From Rebecca billardiae RCC1528 (lineage: Eukaryota > Haptophyta): 64,000 bases of DNA. The position numbers were made by a program, and so were the translations under genes. Below are positions 36,424 through 47,698 of this stretch, in pieces. Numbering within the stretch: the first letter of the stretch is position 1; each line of letters opens with the position of its first letter. The notes beneath the pieces were generated by a model. The model ran no database searches, was not told the DNA's origin, and was given only the letters and a program-made list of their open reading frames with translations. The stretch covers positions 496,001-560,000 of the forward strand of contig OZ251246.1 in the NCBI GenBank assembly GCA_965240325.2, given 5' to 3'.

Positions 36424-38366
36424 GCTGTTGATTGAGCTCATGAGAGCTTTGCGACTGGCATCCCTGCGTCATGGACTCGACGCCAGCTTGACGGCCGACG
36501 ACTTCAGCCTCCGCGGCGGATCCCGAGCAGCTGCAGAGGACCATGCTGCTGTTCTCTCAACTCTCTGCCTGCCGAGAATGCCGAGCCATGCAGAACAGTA
36601 GAACACGGGCCGTGAACAGATGAGCACTGCCCCAAGGTGGCGAGCAGATGATGCTCCGCGGCGCTGCGAGCCTCAGCTGCTGCGCCCGTATGGCGGCCGC
36701 CGCGTCGTAATCGTATTCGTAAGCAGCTCTGAGAGTCTGAGAACCGCCGCCGGTCCGGGTGTCGGGCCGGGCTCACATTGAGTGCGGCCGGCTGGACGAT
36801 CGGGACCGACGATGACGAGTACGACGGGCGCGGGCACGGCGCTGCACAAGTCACTAAGTGCACTAGCTCATAGCTGTGCAGTAAGACTAAGTGTCCGTGA
36901 TGCACAATTGCACAACCAGCGCCGCCGCTGCATGACACTCCCGCCGGGTCTGCCCGGGAGAGTGACCGTAGTTCAGCACGCTGACCAGCCCGCCAGGGCC
37001 AGGGCCCAGGGTGGCGCCCGTGCCGCCGGTGCCGCGGCGCCGCGGTGGCCATCGCCGATCGCGGACTGCGTCACCGGGCCCAAGCCGCGGAAGCCGCCGG
37101 GCGCCGCTGGGATCATCCGCGCCGCCGATTGTCCGCCGGCCGCGGCGGGCGGCCCGCCCCGGGCCCGGGCCGCCTGCGGCGGCGCCGCCGGGCGGCCGGC
37201 CCGGCGGCCCGCGGCCCCCGGGGCGCCCGGGCGCGGGCGGGCGACGGCGCCGTCGGCAGGCTCGTCACAGCTGCGTCAGGCCGCGCCCGCGTGGCCGAGA
37301 CGCCGCGAGGCGCGACGCGGCGACGCCGTCCGACGCGCCTCACCGACGTTAGCAGTGTGATCGGGTGACGGCCGGCGAACACAACAATGCCGATGACAAA
37401 CAACGGTGAAAGGTCGAACGGCCAAGCGGACGACTACTCCTATCAAGAGCAACAGGCACGCGCTGGTGCGCGCATTCTTCATATACCCTTTTTTCACCCA
37501 ATCTGTTAGTGTATCCATCGGCGTGGCGCAGTGGAAGCGCGTTGGGCTCATAACCCATAGGTCGTCAGATCGAAACTGACCGCCGATACAACGCCTTTTG
37601 CCCTTTTGCTCTTTCTTTCTCTCTTGTGCTCGAGCACATTCGCGCGCCCGCGCGTGGTCGACCCTGCTGCAGACGCCTCCGCGCTTCAGCCCTGTCTCAC
37701 CGCTCCCAGCGGGCTGTCCTACCTGAACCCATGAGCCCGCAGCGCACAAGCTGCAGCGCACGCATCGCGTGTGGCGCATCCCGCTTGGGAGTCATGCGTG
37801 TAATAATGTATATGAGTGGCGTTGTCGGAGCTGCTAGTGCTGGGTTACGAACGAGTTACACGTCGTCGACCAGCACGGCTGTGGGGCCGGCTATGGTGCG
37901 ATTAGGCGATTACCAGGTGGGCACGGCTGCCAGATGGGAGTCAGAGCGGCTAAGCGGTGCTGTGATCGCCCACTATGTGGTCAGGGAGAGCGCGGAAGCA
38001 CCCGAACGCTTCAAGCTGAGGTAGCTACTGATGAGAGTTGGAGTCTCTGCCGGCCAAGCCCAGTTTGCTAACGCCTAACCGCCCGGCGCGTGCTGGGGCG
38101 AACACGCGGTCCAGCGCCCGGCGACTTGACCAGAGGTGTGCACGCTCGGCGACGCAGTGTGAAGATGTGATGTGTGTCACGGACTTGTTCACTGCCCACG
38201 CGCACGGCCGCCATTGTAATTGCGGCGGAGCCTTAAGCCTTTCCAGCCGAGTTGCTTGCGCCCGAAAAAATCGCCGTGGCGCCCGGCGCGAGATCGATCG
38301 CCGAGGCGGGACACGAAGTGGCCCAAGCCGCCCCAAGACCACCCTCGCTCCCGACTCCCGTGTACC
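36424..38366. other. Intergenic region with the initiator tRNA gene
   Basis: Apart from tRNA-iMet at 37517-37588, no gene is supported. The part at 37010-37350 is extremely GC-rich (runs such as GCCGCGGCGCCGCGG) with no conserved protein in any frame. Confidence 0.5.
37517..37588 (+). tRNA. Initiator tRNA-Met (CAT)
   Basis: A 72-nt cloverleaf with no intron: acceptor ATCGGCG/CGCCGAT, D-arm GCGC/AGTGGAA/GCGC, anticodon arm TTGGG/CTCATAA/CCCAT, variable AGGTC and T-arm GTCAG/ATCGAAA/CTGAC. Features that mark it as the initiator: A1-T72, three G-C pairs next to the anticodon loop, and ATCGAAA in the T-loop (A54) in place of TTC. A T4 terminator lies at 37596-37599. There is one T-T mismatch at 27-43. 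Confidence 0.95.
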
Positions 38367-39083
38367 ATGCCGCTCGAGATCCCGGACGGGTACGGCGCCG
38401 TGATCGCCACGACGGGCGTGATCGGCCTGGCGCAGTTCATCATTGGCGCGAAGGTGATGACCGCACGCGGCAAGTGCTTCAAGTCTGACGAATTCCTGAA
38501 CTCGCCCGAGACGAAGGCAATGAAGGACGAGCACAAGAAGGTGAGGAGCGCAAGCGCGCGCGAGCGCATCCACGCCGCGCGGGGCGCTGGCTCGGGATGT
38601 TTTACGCTGGCGTGTATCGCATGCCACTCTTCGCGCGCAGGCCTTCGGCAGCGAGATGAACAACATGGGGTACCCTGGTGCGTGCGCGTGCAGTGCGCTG
38701 CAGCGCGCGTGACCCGAGCGCTGCGCGCGCACATGAGCCCTCCTTCCGCGCGCGTGCGCGCCGCAGACATGGGAAGTGGGCGCTACGCGGCGCAGTTGCC
38801 GTACCCGCTCTGGGTCGAGCTGAACAACGCGCAGCGCGCGCACGGCAACATGATCGAGAGCTCAGGCCCTGTGCTCGCCTGCATGCTGGTCTCCGGTCTC
38901 ACGGCACCCAAGGCAGCGGCAGCTCTGGGCCTCACGTACGCGGCGGGGCGCTGGATGTACGCGCGCGGATACACGTCGTCGAAGGGCGCCGACGGCCGCG
39001 TGCCTGGCGCGATGATGGGCGCGCTGTCCACGCTCGGCCTCTTCGGCATGGCCATCTTCACTGGCGTGCGCGCCTCTCTGTAA
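38367..39083 (+). CDS. MAPEG-family protein (microsomal glutathione S-transferase 3-like)
   Basis: Three exons, 38367-38540, 38641-38677 (37 bp only) and 38767-39083, give 175 residues. Membrane-associated proteins in eicosanoid and glutathione metabolism have four transmembrane helices; here helix 1 is YGAVIATTGVIGLAQFIIGA, then the signature NNAQRAHGNMIESSGPVLAC (compare RAHQNTLE in animal MGST3), TYAAGRWMYARGYTSSKG and a last helix near MGALSTLGLFGMAIFTGV. The expected role is ER-membrane glutathione transferase or peroxidase acting on lipid electrophiles. All junctions are in phase, and the micro-exon supplies AFGSEMNNMGYP. Confidence 0.85.
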   Translation: MPLEIPDGYGAVIATTGVIGLAQFIIGAKVMTARGKCFKSDEFLNSPETKAMKDEHKKVRSASARERIHAARGAGSGCFTLACIACHSSRAGLRQRDEQHGVPWCVRVQCAAARVTRALRAHMSPPSARVRAADMGSGRYAAQLPYPLWVELNNAQRAHGNMIESSGPVLACMLVSGLTAPKAAAALGLTYAAGRWMYARGYTSSKGADGRVPGAMMGALSTLGLFGMAIFTGVRASL

Positions 39084-39903
39084 GTAGGACTGGTGGGCAT
39101 CACTCTACTTCGGGGTCTGGCGTGCACACTCGGCTCGGGCAACACCCCGCCCTTCTGGAAAGACCGCGCGCCTCTGCATCGTCTGGGACCCACTTCCGCT
39201 TCAAGGGTTGCCATCAACGGTGTGCGCAAGTGCGCGGGATGGCGCCAATTCGTTAAGACAGCAGCCAGTCAGACTGTGTTGCTCGGGCTTACTCGATGCA
39301 CGTCTTGTTGTGTGCACACCACACGGTACTAGCTACTCGGCGGGTGACTAGTTACAGTACTGGCGCAGCCGTCGCCGCGCAGCGCGCGCCGGCGCGGCGG
39401 TCAGACGGCGGCGCTAGTATCGCGGCGGCCGTCAGACGAGACGGCAGAGCCAACCGCAAGCCGGGTCGCGCGGACGGCAGGCAGCGTGCAGCGGCCGCCG
39501 CGCCGGGCGCGGCGCGGCGCGGGCGCGGCCTGCGCGGCTGCGCAGGCTGCAGCCCGGTCCCGGGTCGCGCGGGCCTCGCGCGAGCGACCGGAGAGCGTCG
39601 GATGACGACGTCGATGACGACGACGAATTTACAACAATAATAATTAGTTATTATTATAATATATATATTATTTAGTTAATAATAACGCCCCTCGTCGCCT
39701 CGTCGCCACGAGTAACGCGGCTACTGTAACTGACGACCGGCCCGAGGACCGTCAGATGACACTGGTTGATGACGATAGCAAATAATAAGCAGCAATATGA
39801 TATGACTCTAAGCTACTGATGCAGCGAACGTCTCAGCGCAGCATGTTCATTCATTCATATATCATCATTGCGCTGCACTTCGGCAGATGACGATGTGTCG
39901 TCG
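39084..39903. other. Intergenic spacer with an AT-rich tract
   Basis: No gene is supported. An AT-rich tract at 39626-39685 consists of TAATAATTA-type repeats, and a very GC-rich piece at 39480-39560 has no conserved frame. Confidence 0.5.
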
Positions 39904-41250
39904 TCACCCACGCGCACAATCCTCGTGCTGCACGCCGCACAGCCGGCCGGCGAAGCGGTAGTGCTCTCCCGTCGGCTCGTCAAGCCCCGTGCCGTTCGCA
40001 GCGTCGACGCTCTTGGGCAGCCGGCCACCGCTGATGCACAGGTCGAGCAGCTCGCTCGCGCGGTCGAAGGGCGTGCCGCGCCGGCCGCAGCGCGCGAAGA
40101 GGATGCCTCGTTCGACGAGCGCGGCGCGGATCAGCTCAACCATCGCGTCGTCGGAGAGTCCGGCGCGGCGCGGCGCCGACGCCCACGTGAAAATGTTTTC
40201 AAATGCCGCGTTGCCGTGCGACTGCCGCCGCACGCTCTCCCACGCATCTGGGCCGACCACGCCGGCCGCGACGTCGGTCACATTGACAAACGTGAGGCCG
40301 AGCCTGAGCGCGTGCGGCCGCGCCCAGTGGTAGAAGCACTCCTCGAGGTAGAAGGTGGAGCGGCCGTGCTCGCGCACGAGCTCGAGGGGCGCGCTCGGCA
40401 GCCCGCGCCGCACGTACTCGCTCACCTCCTGCACGCGCCACAGCCAGTGATACGCCTCCATCGCATAGAAGGACGGCCGCGCGGGCTTGGCCTTGCGGCG
40501 TGCGCCGCGCGCCTGCGCGAGCAGCCGCTCGCACGTGCCGAGCGAGCGGCGGTGCCGCGTGACGGTGTGCCCCTTTGCCGGGTACGGCGAGTAGAGCACC
40601 GTCCGGCCGGCCGCCTCGTACCGCGTCGCCGCGTGGCACACGCCGCGCCGCAGGACGACGCCTTCGGAGTCCGTGACGAAACAAGTGCCCTCTCTCGCGC
40701 TCAGGCAGCCGTACAGCTTCTTCGCGCCCTGCAGCCAGAAGAACCACGCGCCGTCGAAGTGCGCGAGCGTGCCGTTCGCCGGTGGCGCGACGCCCGCCTC
40801 GAGCAGCACCTCGTGCAGCGTGCGCACACGGAAGCGCGCGAGCAGAGGGAGCGCCGCTCCGCGCGGCGCCGGTGCGACACAGCCGGCGGGCACCGCGGCG
40901 CGGCGGTGGATGCCCCAGGCCTCGCCGGCGCCGATGCGCGCGAGCGCGGCTGCGAATTCACGCTGCTCCTCCACGCTGCTCACGACCGTGAGGTACGTCA
41001 CGCAGCTGTACGCGCAGCCGGACGGCTCCTCGGGCAGCGACTTCACGATGGAGCGCATGAAGCGAAGCCATTCGCGCAGGTGGCCGGCGTAGCTCGGCAC
41101 GACGACCGTGAGGCGGCCGAGGTCGGCAGGGGGGCTTTGGGCGAGCGCGAATGCGCAGACGCCGTCTTCGCCGCCCAGCCGCGCACCGAGGAGCAGCAGC
41201 GTCGCGAACGGCAAGGCCTTGCCGTTCGCGCGGCCGTCGGCGGCGGCCAT
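39904..41250 (-). CDS. Glycosyltransferase-like protein, function unknown
   Basis: Single-exon gene of 448 residues starting at 41250, with a short hydrophobic N-terminus (ALPFATLLLLGARLGG) that may be a signal peptide. The domain begins LTVVVPSYAGHLREWLRFMR, typical of the first strand and helix of GT-A nucleotide-sugar transferases, and contains LYGCLSAREGTCFVTDSEGV, where the TDSEG could be the DxD-like metal site. FYAMEAYHWLWRVQEVSEY and STFYLEECFYHWARPHALRL follow. I cannot assign a CAZy family; a Golgi glycosyltransferase is inferred from fold-like motifs only. Confidence 0.5.
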   Translation of the reverse strand: MAAADGRANGKALPFATLLLLGARLGGEDGVCAFALAQSPPADLGRLTVVVPSYAGHLREWLRFMRSIVKSLPEEPSGCAYSCVTYLTVVSSVEEQREFAAALARIGAGEAWGIHRRAAVPAGCVAPAPRGAALPLLARFRVRTLHEVLLEAGVAPPANGTLAHFDGAWFFWLQGAKKLYGCLSAREGTCFVTDSEGVVLRRGVCHAATRYEAAGRTVLYSPYPAKGHTVTRHRRSLGTCERLLAQARGARRKAKPARPSFYAMEAYHWLWRVQEVSEYVRRGLPSAPLELVREHGRSTFYLEECFYHWARPHALRLGLTFVNVTDVAAGVVGPDAWESVRRQSHGNAAFENIFTWASAPRRAGLSDDAMVELIRAALVERGILFARCGRRGTPFDRASELLDLCISGGRLPKSVDAANGTGLDEPTGEHYRFAGRLCGVQHEDCARG

Positions 41251-42852
41251 TGTTCTATCTCGCCTGCTGGGCCAGCACGTCTTGTTCACCAGCAAGCTCT
41301 CCCCACTGGGGACACGGCACCCAGCGGCAGGGTCGGAGAAATCAGAAAATCGGCGCGCTTTTTATTTCCGCCTTGCATTTATTCAGCCGCGCGCTGCGCG
41401 GCGGACGCGCGCGTCTCGGGCGAGCGGGCGACGGCGCCGCGCTCCCGTGCGTGTGGACGATCCCGCGAGCGCAGAGCCGGCGAGCTAGGCTGGGCAGTCG
41501 TGCTGAAGTGCCATTCGCCGCTTCGCGCCGCGCATCGCATTCGGCTGTACTTGCCTCGGGCCAGCACTTGTCTGTGCACACCGCCACACGGCCAGCCTCG
41601 CCCGCGTGCGCCATGCGAGGCGAGACACATACGGAGCATGCGCTTCCGCGCGGCGAGGCCTACGCTGTACGCACTGCGCTACCTTGCGCCGCCGCGCATG
41701 AGCGCGGGTCCGAACAGCTGCGTTCAGGTGTGCTGATTGCATCATTCATACGAGCCGATTGGTCGAACAAGCGCTCTGGCCCGACGATGACGTTGCAGCG
41801 CACGCCATGCTGATATGCGGTGACGCGGAGCATGTGCGCTCGCGCGGAGTGGCCACACACGTGACCGCTGTCCAGCTCTGCCCCGGCATTGAACTCCCTG
41901 ACTCGTGCTCCGACGTCAATCTTGGCCCGAGCTAGTACGTGCATGCATGCGTGCTGATGCAGAACATACCTGAACGAGGCCCATGATGGCCTGCGTGTAT
42001 GTGCCTCCTCGGATGACACGGCGCGTGTATGAATGTGTGTATACTACCTTGTCAAGCAGTAGCTCACGTTTGGACGTTCGTGTCGAACTTGACGGTGCGC
42101 ATCGTGCACACACGGTCAGCCTTGATAGACGCACCCGTGCAGCCGGAAGGCAGCATCAGCCTGCCTAAGACGTGAGCATCCAGCCCCGACGCCGCTTCCG
42201 GTGCCTGAATGGCGCGCGCTCCTTTCACGCGGGAATGTGCTCACTACATCACTATCCAGAAGGGCGCATGTCAGTGCTTTGCATGCTCACACGACCCTCG
42301 CCGTAGGTCGATGCCAACCGCTGCGTGATGCTCGATCATGCCTTTTGACGGCTGTGTGACCCGTGCAGATGCGTATGCCAGGCAGCGTACTGTGACGAGC
42401 GATGCCGCGTGCATAAACTACCTGGACATTGCCCAGTGCAACCAAGTGCCGGAAGCCGACGCCGCTGCTCGCGGCACGCGTGCAGTCAGCCGAGGAATGC
42501 ACACAACTTCCTTGTTGGTGCGGCGCACGCGATGGCCTGAGGCGCGGCGGATGCAGTGATTCCGAACGGCGAGCGGTGGAACGACGCAAATGGCTGCTCT
42601 TCAGCCGCGCTCAACCACGCGCACCGCCTTCGCGGGCACGCAACTACCGCAGGAGGGCGCGCAGTCGGCGCCCATCTCGCCCCTCCAGCGCCGCCCAGCG
42701 CGCTTCAGCGCAGCCGCCAGCGGCAGAGGTTGGTGGTGCTCTGACGGCATCACCAACATATTCGGAAAAGAAAATCCCCACCCGAAATTCCTGCGCCCAG
42801 TGGCCGACGCTGGAGCCCGCGCCCGTCAGCTCGAGTGCTTCCGCGCGTCTGG
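41251..42852. other. Intergenic region without a supported gene
   Basis: No open frame shows family motifs on either strand, and no tRNA-like or transposon-like structure was found. Confidence 0.45.
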
Positions 42853-43491
42853 ATGTCATCGCCGTTCGCCGAGAAGGTCGCGGTGGGCGGACCGCCGCTG
42901 CCCGCAGCGCCGCTGGGATCGGCGTTCGGCGCGACGGACGGCCCGGAGATTGAGCTCTTCCTCGACCTCGCCTGCCCATTCTCGCGCAAGCTCTTCATGT
43001 CAGCGTATGGCGATGAGACGGTGCGCGCATCGGGTGCGCGCTTTGTCATGCACCAGGTGCCGCAGCCGTGGCACTGGCAGTCGGCGGTGATGCACGAGGC
43101 CGCGCTGGCCGTGCGGCAGCTCCGTCGCGACGCCTACTTCCCCTTCGTCGCCGCAGTCTTTGCCGCGCAGGAGTCGTATGTCGACTCCGCCGTCGCCGCC
43201 GAGACGCGCGAGGCGGTCGCCACCCGCCTCGCAGCGCTGGCAGAGGCGGCGTGCGGCGTGCCGGCGGCAGAGGTGCGCGGGCTGCTTGCAACCGGCGAGG
43301 GCAACTCCGGCACCGCCGTCACGCAGCAGGTCAAGTGGGCGGTCAAGCACCACCGCGCGCGGGGCGTGCACGTGACCCCGACAGTCTTCGTGCACGGGAT
43401 CGAGGCGCCACAAGTGTCCTCGTCCTACTCCAAGGAGCAGTGGCTCGAGCTCGTCGGAGAGCTGCGCGTGAAGGGCGGCTGGGCAGCGTGA
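42853..43491 (+). CDS. Thioredoxin-fold protein, DsbA/Thioredoxin_4-like
   Basis: Single-exon gene of 212 residues. The core reads IELFLDLACPFSRKLFM, where thioredoxin-like oxidoreductases have a CxxC; here it is CPFS (Cys41, Ser44), so only a monothiol site remains. The inserted helical domain (AVRQLRRDAYFPFVAAVFAA, ATRLAALAEAACGVPAAEV) and the cis-Pro loop GVHVTPTVFVHGIEAPQV match the DsbA-like group. A thiol oxidoreductase or glutathione-linked role is inferred. The start at 42853 follows the frame's second Met; an earlier Met lies at 42835. Confidence 0.75.
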   Translation: MSSPFAEKVAVGGPPLPAAPLGSAFGATDGPEIELFLDLACPFSRKLFMSAYGDETVRASGARFVMHQVPQPWHWQSAVMHEAALAVRQLRRDAYFPFVAAVFAAQESYVDSAVAAETREAVATRLAALAEAACGVPAAEVRGLLATGEGNSGTAVTQQVKWAVKHHRARGVHVTPTVFVHGIEAPQVSSSYSKEQWLELVGELRVKGGWAA

Positions 43492-43685
43492 GGAGCGCAG
43501 CGGCGTGCGGTTCGCCGAGACTCGCGATGACAGTAGCAGCACAGGCTCCATCACAGGCTGCCGGACTCGAGCTTGCTCGGGTTGGGCTCACGCCCACGGC
43601 TATGCATCGGCCCATTATTATTGGCCATTGGTCATCATATATATATATCATTGGCCATCATTGCATGCCCTGCTGGCCGCCCGCC

Positions 43686-43783
<98 letters not shown>

Positions 43784-44179
43784 CTTAGCAAGCGCCTAAC
43801 GGCGCCAGCATACCGCCGCCCGTATATATAGCAGTCGTATAGTACGTATAGTAGTGGCGGGCGATACTTGACGGGACCCGCGCGGCCCGTCGGCGGACCG
43901 CGACGGAGCAGCCGATTAATGCGCAGACTACGATGCTGATAGATGCGATTTATTAAAAGCGCTACTATTATTATCATCGATTATTATTATATTTATAATA
44001 ACGCTATACTGCAGATGAGACTTGAGAGGCAGAGTCAGTCATCCGCCGGTGTCACGCAGAGACTATACCCATCCGTCCTGGGGCCATCGGCGGAGTGCGT
44101 CCATCCGAATCCATCCAGTGTCGACAGGCGCGCGTCGGGTGGCGCCGTCGTCGTCCATGCTGCGCCGGGCTGGCACATA
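43492..44179. other. Intergenic spacer between convergent genes with a GA microsatellite
   Basis: No gene is supported. It contains an uninterrupted GA dinucleotide run of about 44 units (43689-43776), a short AT run near 43638-43648 and an AT-rich piece at 43960-44010. Confidence 0.6.
43689..43776. repeat. (GA)44 microsatellite
   Basis: A pure GA run of about 88 bp, then one C. It lies 3' of the thioredoxin-fold gene. Confidence 0.95.
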
Positions 44180-45247
44180 TCAGCACGGCCCTTCGCGTGC
44201 ATCGGCATTGCTGCCAGCACTTGCACCGGTCGCCGCATTCGCCCCTCCCAGCGCGCCCCACCTGCGCAGCAGCTCGTACACGGCTGCGCTCGCGGCAGTC
44301 GCGACGTTGAGCGAGTTCTTGGCGCCAAAGGTGGGCAGGTGGACGACCGCGTCCACCTCGTCGAGCACGCGCGCGTCGACGCCGGCGATCTCATTCCCGA
44401 GCACCAGCGCGAGCGGCGGGCGCAGCGCCTCCGTGGCGCGCGCCGAGCCGTCAAACAGGCTCAGCCCTCCCTCGGTTGTCTCAGCCGCGCACACGCGCAC
44501 ACCGCTCGCGCGCAGCTCGCGCACAGCGGCGAGCGCGCTGGGCGCGTGCGCGTGCACGACGAGCTCGGCGGTTCCCATCGCCGTCTTGAGCAGCCGCGGG
44601 TGCGGTGGCGCGGGCGTGATCCCCGCCGTCACCACGCGCTCCAGCCCGGCGCACTCGGCGAGCCGAAAAATATTCCCGACATTCTCGGCGGAGCGGATAT
44701 TGTCTAGGACGAGTGTGAGCGCGTGTGCGGGCGGCGGGCGGGCAGCGAGCGCGGCGTCGTGGTTGCGGAGCCACTCGGCGCGCTGCGCGCGGTACTCGCG
44801 TGCGAGGAACGCGATTTGGTCCGCGATCACGCGCGCGCGCGACGGGTGGTCGCTCGCCTCGAGCGCGCCCGCCGTGCGCGGGAACACAAACGCGTTGTAC
44901 GTGCGCAGCGCGGCGGAGCCCTTGAACGACGGGTCGTCGAGGAAGTCGAGCGCGTCTGCACCGTGCGCGAGCGTCAGCGCGGCGTGGAGACGCGCACGCC
45001 GCTCGGCGACGCCCGGGAAGCGCGAGTCCTGCTGCTCGACCGTGCACGTCGATCGCGTGTGATTCCTCGTACTGGTGGCATCGGCGGCACCGGGCGGACC
45101 AGCGTCAGCACCATCGTACGCGCACGCCCGTATGATGTAAGGCCTAGATCGCGGCGGCGGCGAGGGAAGCGGACGTCGCACGCCGCCCATGGCCGTCGCC
45201 AATACTGCTGCAAGCAGCGGACGACACGCGACGATCGCGGCCGACAT
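44180..45247 (-). CDS. SpoU (TrmH)-family RNA 2'-O-methyltransferase, probably organellar
   Basis: Single-exon gene of 355 residues. The SPOUT trefoil-knot motifs are all present: motif 1 LVLDNIRSAENVGNIFRLAE (Asn and Arg of the NxxNxG..R type), motif 2 PPLALVLGNEIAGVDARVLD and motif 3 VHLPTFGAKNSLNVATAASA, the last with the N-S-L-N-V AdoMet-binding loop. The protein methylates ribose 2'-OH of tRNA or rRNA. The first about 60 residues begin with a hydrophobic stretch (AAIVACRPLLAAVLATAMGG) and then basic and Pro-rich residues, suggesting import into plastid or mitochondrion; targeting is inferred. The region between leader and domain (YNAFVFPRTAGALEASDHPS) is usual for the eukaryotic members. 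Confidence 0.88.
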   Translation of the reverse strand: MSAAIVACRPLLAAVLATAMGGVRRPLPSPPPRSRPYIIRACAYDGADAGPPGAADATSTRNHTRSTCTVEQQDSRFPGVAERRARLHAALTLAHGADALDFLDDPSFKGSAALRTYNAFVFPRTAGALEASDHPSRARVIADQIAFLAREYRAQRAEWLRNHDAALAARPPPAHALTLVLDNIRSAENVGNIFRLAECAGLERVVTAGITPAPPHPRLLKTAMGTAELVVHAHAPSALAAVRELRASGVRVCAAETTEGGLSLFDGSARATEALRPPLALVLGNEIAGVDARVLDEVDAVVHLPTFGAKNSLNVATAASAAVYELLRRWGALGGANAATGASAGSNADAREGPC

Positions 45248-45710
45248 GCTTCCTCCTTTTTAGAACATGCATGCAGGTGTGTGACGGTGAAAGTAGTATT
45301 ATAAGTCATCCAGCATCTAGTTAGGACCCCCATAGTAGACGGTTACTACTATCAGATATCATCGGCACTACTAGTAGCTATATTGCATCGTCATCATTCA
45401 CTGAGTCTACTGATGGCCCAGTATGATGGGGATCATATATGCCGATCAGATGCAGCGTGGTGCCGCGCGAGTCGCGCGAGTCGCGCGAGTCAGCGCTCCG
45501 AGTGCCTGCTCACACTCACAGCTCAGCCGGCTGCCTGCTGGCTCTGAGGCCACTGAGCCATCCGTGAGGCTCCGTTCAGGCCACCATTGCATTAGGCGGG
45601 CAATGCTTGAGCCCGGCGGTGCCAAAGCGTCACATGTGCCGCGCGGGGGCGGCATGTCTGGGCATGAGACCGCTCGCGAGCAGTCCCCCGGCTCGCGACG
45701 GCCCACTCAC
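45248..45710. other. Intergenic spacer
   Basis: No gene or repeat of note, except a short GTCGCGCGA triplication at 45470-45490. Confidence 0.4.
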
Positions 45711-47698
45711 TCAGCATGTCCTCTTGACACCGATCTTCTCGAGGAAGCTCCGCTTCGAGCCCACCGCGAGCTGGTGCAGCAGCTTGCTCGCGTTCGGGCC
45801 CGTGCGCCACGCGGTCATGATCGCGTCGACCTCGCTGAACTCCGGCCGCAGGTTTGGGTCGTGGTTCCAGCACGCCTCGACGAGCGCGACGACTTCCGGC
45901 GGCCACGCCTCGGGGATTTTAGGACGGTGCCTGCGCGCCGCGTTGCGCGCCACCTGCGACGCGTGCAGCCGGAGCTGCTCCTCCGCGTGCTGCCGCAGGA
46001 AGAGCTCGAACATGATCATGCCTGCGGCGCCATGGTTCCGCCGCGCGATGAGGCGCGAGTGTCGCGCGCCGCACGTTGCAAGCAGAGTCGGTGCGCGGGG
46101 CCGCGCGGGGGAGGCAGGGAGGGGGAGGGTCAGCGGCGTGCGTGCGCGGGCGTGCGCGCGGCGTGCGATTGCGCGCACCGAAGGAGTACACGTCCACCTT
46201 GTGCGTGTAGTCGTCACCGCGGAAGTTCTCAGGCGCCTGCGCGCGCGTCACACGCACGCGTCACGCGCGCGCGCGTCGGCACGGCCGGGCGCGGTGGCGC
46301 GCGCAGGCGCGTCGGCACTCGAGCTTCTCAGGCGCGGGCGCGCGCGTGCGCAGGGCGCGCGCGTGCGCAGGGCGCGCGCACGCGCCGCGCACCATGTATC
46401 GCAACGAGCCGACGGCCGCGGTCATGTGGAAGCTCTCCCAGTTCGGCTCGGGCAGCGGCGGCGGCTTGCGCAGCTGCCAGGGCAGCCCGCCGCCGTGCGC
46501 GTTCAGCTCGGCCTCCGCCTCCGCCTCCGCCGCCATCCGGTCGCCCTCCTCGCGCATACGCTGTCGCTCGCGCCTCTCCATCGCCTGCCGCGCGGCGTTG
46601 ATGTGCGTCTCGCGCGCGGCGTTTTTTCTGCGCTCGATCTCGAAGGACGCGAGCCCAAAGTCGCACACCTGGCGCGACCGCCACCGTGCGTGCAGTCAGC
46701 GGCCGGCAGCAAGTGTGCGCGTGCGCAGGAGTGAGCGCGGCAGTGTGGGAGGCGGCGGCGCACGCCGCGTGGTGGCGCGTGGCGGGCGCGGGGAGTGCGG
46801 CGCGGGGCAGCCGGAGGACACGCGAGCTGCGCGCGGCGCACCTTGGCCACCTTCGCCGTGCCGCAGATCAGCACGTTCGCCGGCTTGAGGTCGCGGTGGC
46901 AGATCGTCGGCGTCGAGGTGTGCAAAAAGGCCATCCCTGAAGCAATTTCATTGGCCCACTTCATGCCCTCCGTCTCGGTGAAGTGGCGGGCGAGCTGGCC
47001 CTGGTGCACCTCGAGCAAGGCCTCGAGCGAGCCTGCACGGAGGGGGCGGCGCGCGGCGCGTGAGGGCGGGCTCGGTGCTCCACCGAGCCACCGCGCGGCG
47101 TGCCGCTGGCCCAGGCGGCGCGACTGCCTGGCACGGGCGTGCGCGGCGCGGCGCCTGGCAGCGGCGCGGCGCGCGCACCGTGCGCTGCGTATTCCAGGAC
47201 GAGCGCGAGCTCCTCGTCCCCGTCCGCGTCCGCGAACACGCCACAGCCGATGTAACCGATCACGTTCGGGTGTATCAGCTTGCGCAGCACGAGCACCTCG
47301 TGCACAAAGTCGTCGAACGCGAACGCGCGCGCTGTCGTGAGCGAATCCTCGTCGTCCCCCGGGCCGCGCGCGCCGTACTTCTCGAGACGGTCGCGCAGCA
47401 TCTGCTGGCGCGTCTTGAGATGCTTCACCGCCACTAGGCCCCCATTCTCCGACACCAGCTCGGCTCGTCGCGTGCCCGGCGGCGCCGAGTACCGGCACTT
47501 GTACACGCAGCCAAACCCGCCACGGCCGAGCAGCGACATGAACTCGAGCTCGTCGGCCGTGATGACGTGCTCCGAGCTGACCAAGCCGCGGTTGAGCTTC
47601 GTGTAGGCTTCGCTCGACCCGTTCAGCAGCGGCACGAGGTCGCGCAGGTCGGCCCCGTGCACCTCCTCCGCGAGCGCGTCTACCTCCCGCGCCGTCAT
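45711..47698 (-). CDS. TKL-type protein kinase 1
   Basis: Five exons, 47698-47179, 47032-46842, 46668-46393, 46236-46179 and 46021-45711, give 451 residues; all four introns start GTGCGC. Kinase motifs are complete: Gly loop LLGRGGFGCVYKCRY, Lys92 in VAVKHLK, HRDLKPANVL with Asp221, DFG at 240-242, APE at 330-332 and the C-lobe VEACWNHDPNLRPEFSEVD. The W-x-x-D-P-x-x-R-P block is typical of tyrosine-kinase-like Ser/Thr kinases. The stretch between DFG and APE is about 90 residues, far longer than usual, owing to a charged helical insert (RRKNAARETHINAARQAM then AEAEAEAELN). Activation-loop control by the insert is inferred. It lies 635 bp from a second TKL kinase on the same strand. Confidence 0.87.

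Noticed and set aside
37010-37350. Extremely GC-rich stretch as a possible rRNA or structured RNA
   Set aside because: No match to conserved rRNA cores that I can recognise, and no consistent helical layout beyond what GC-rich sequence gives by chance.
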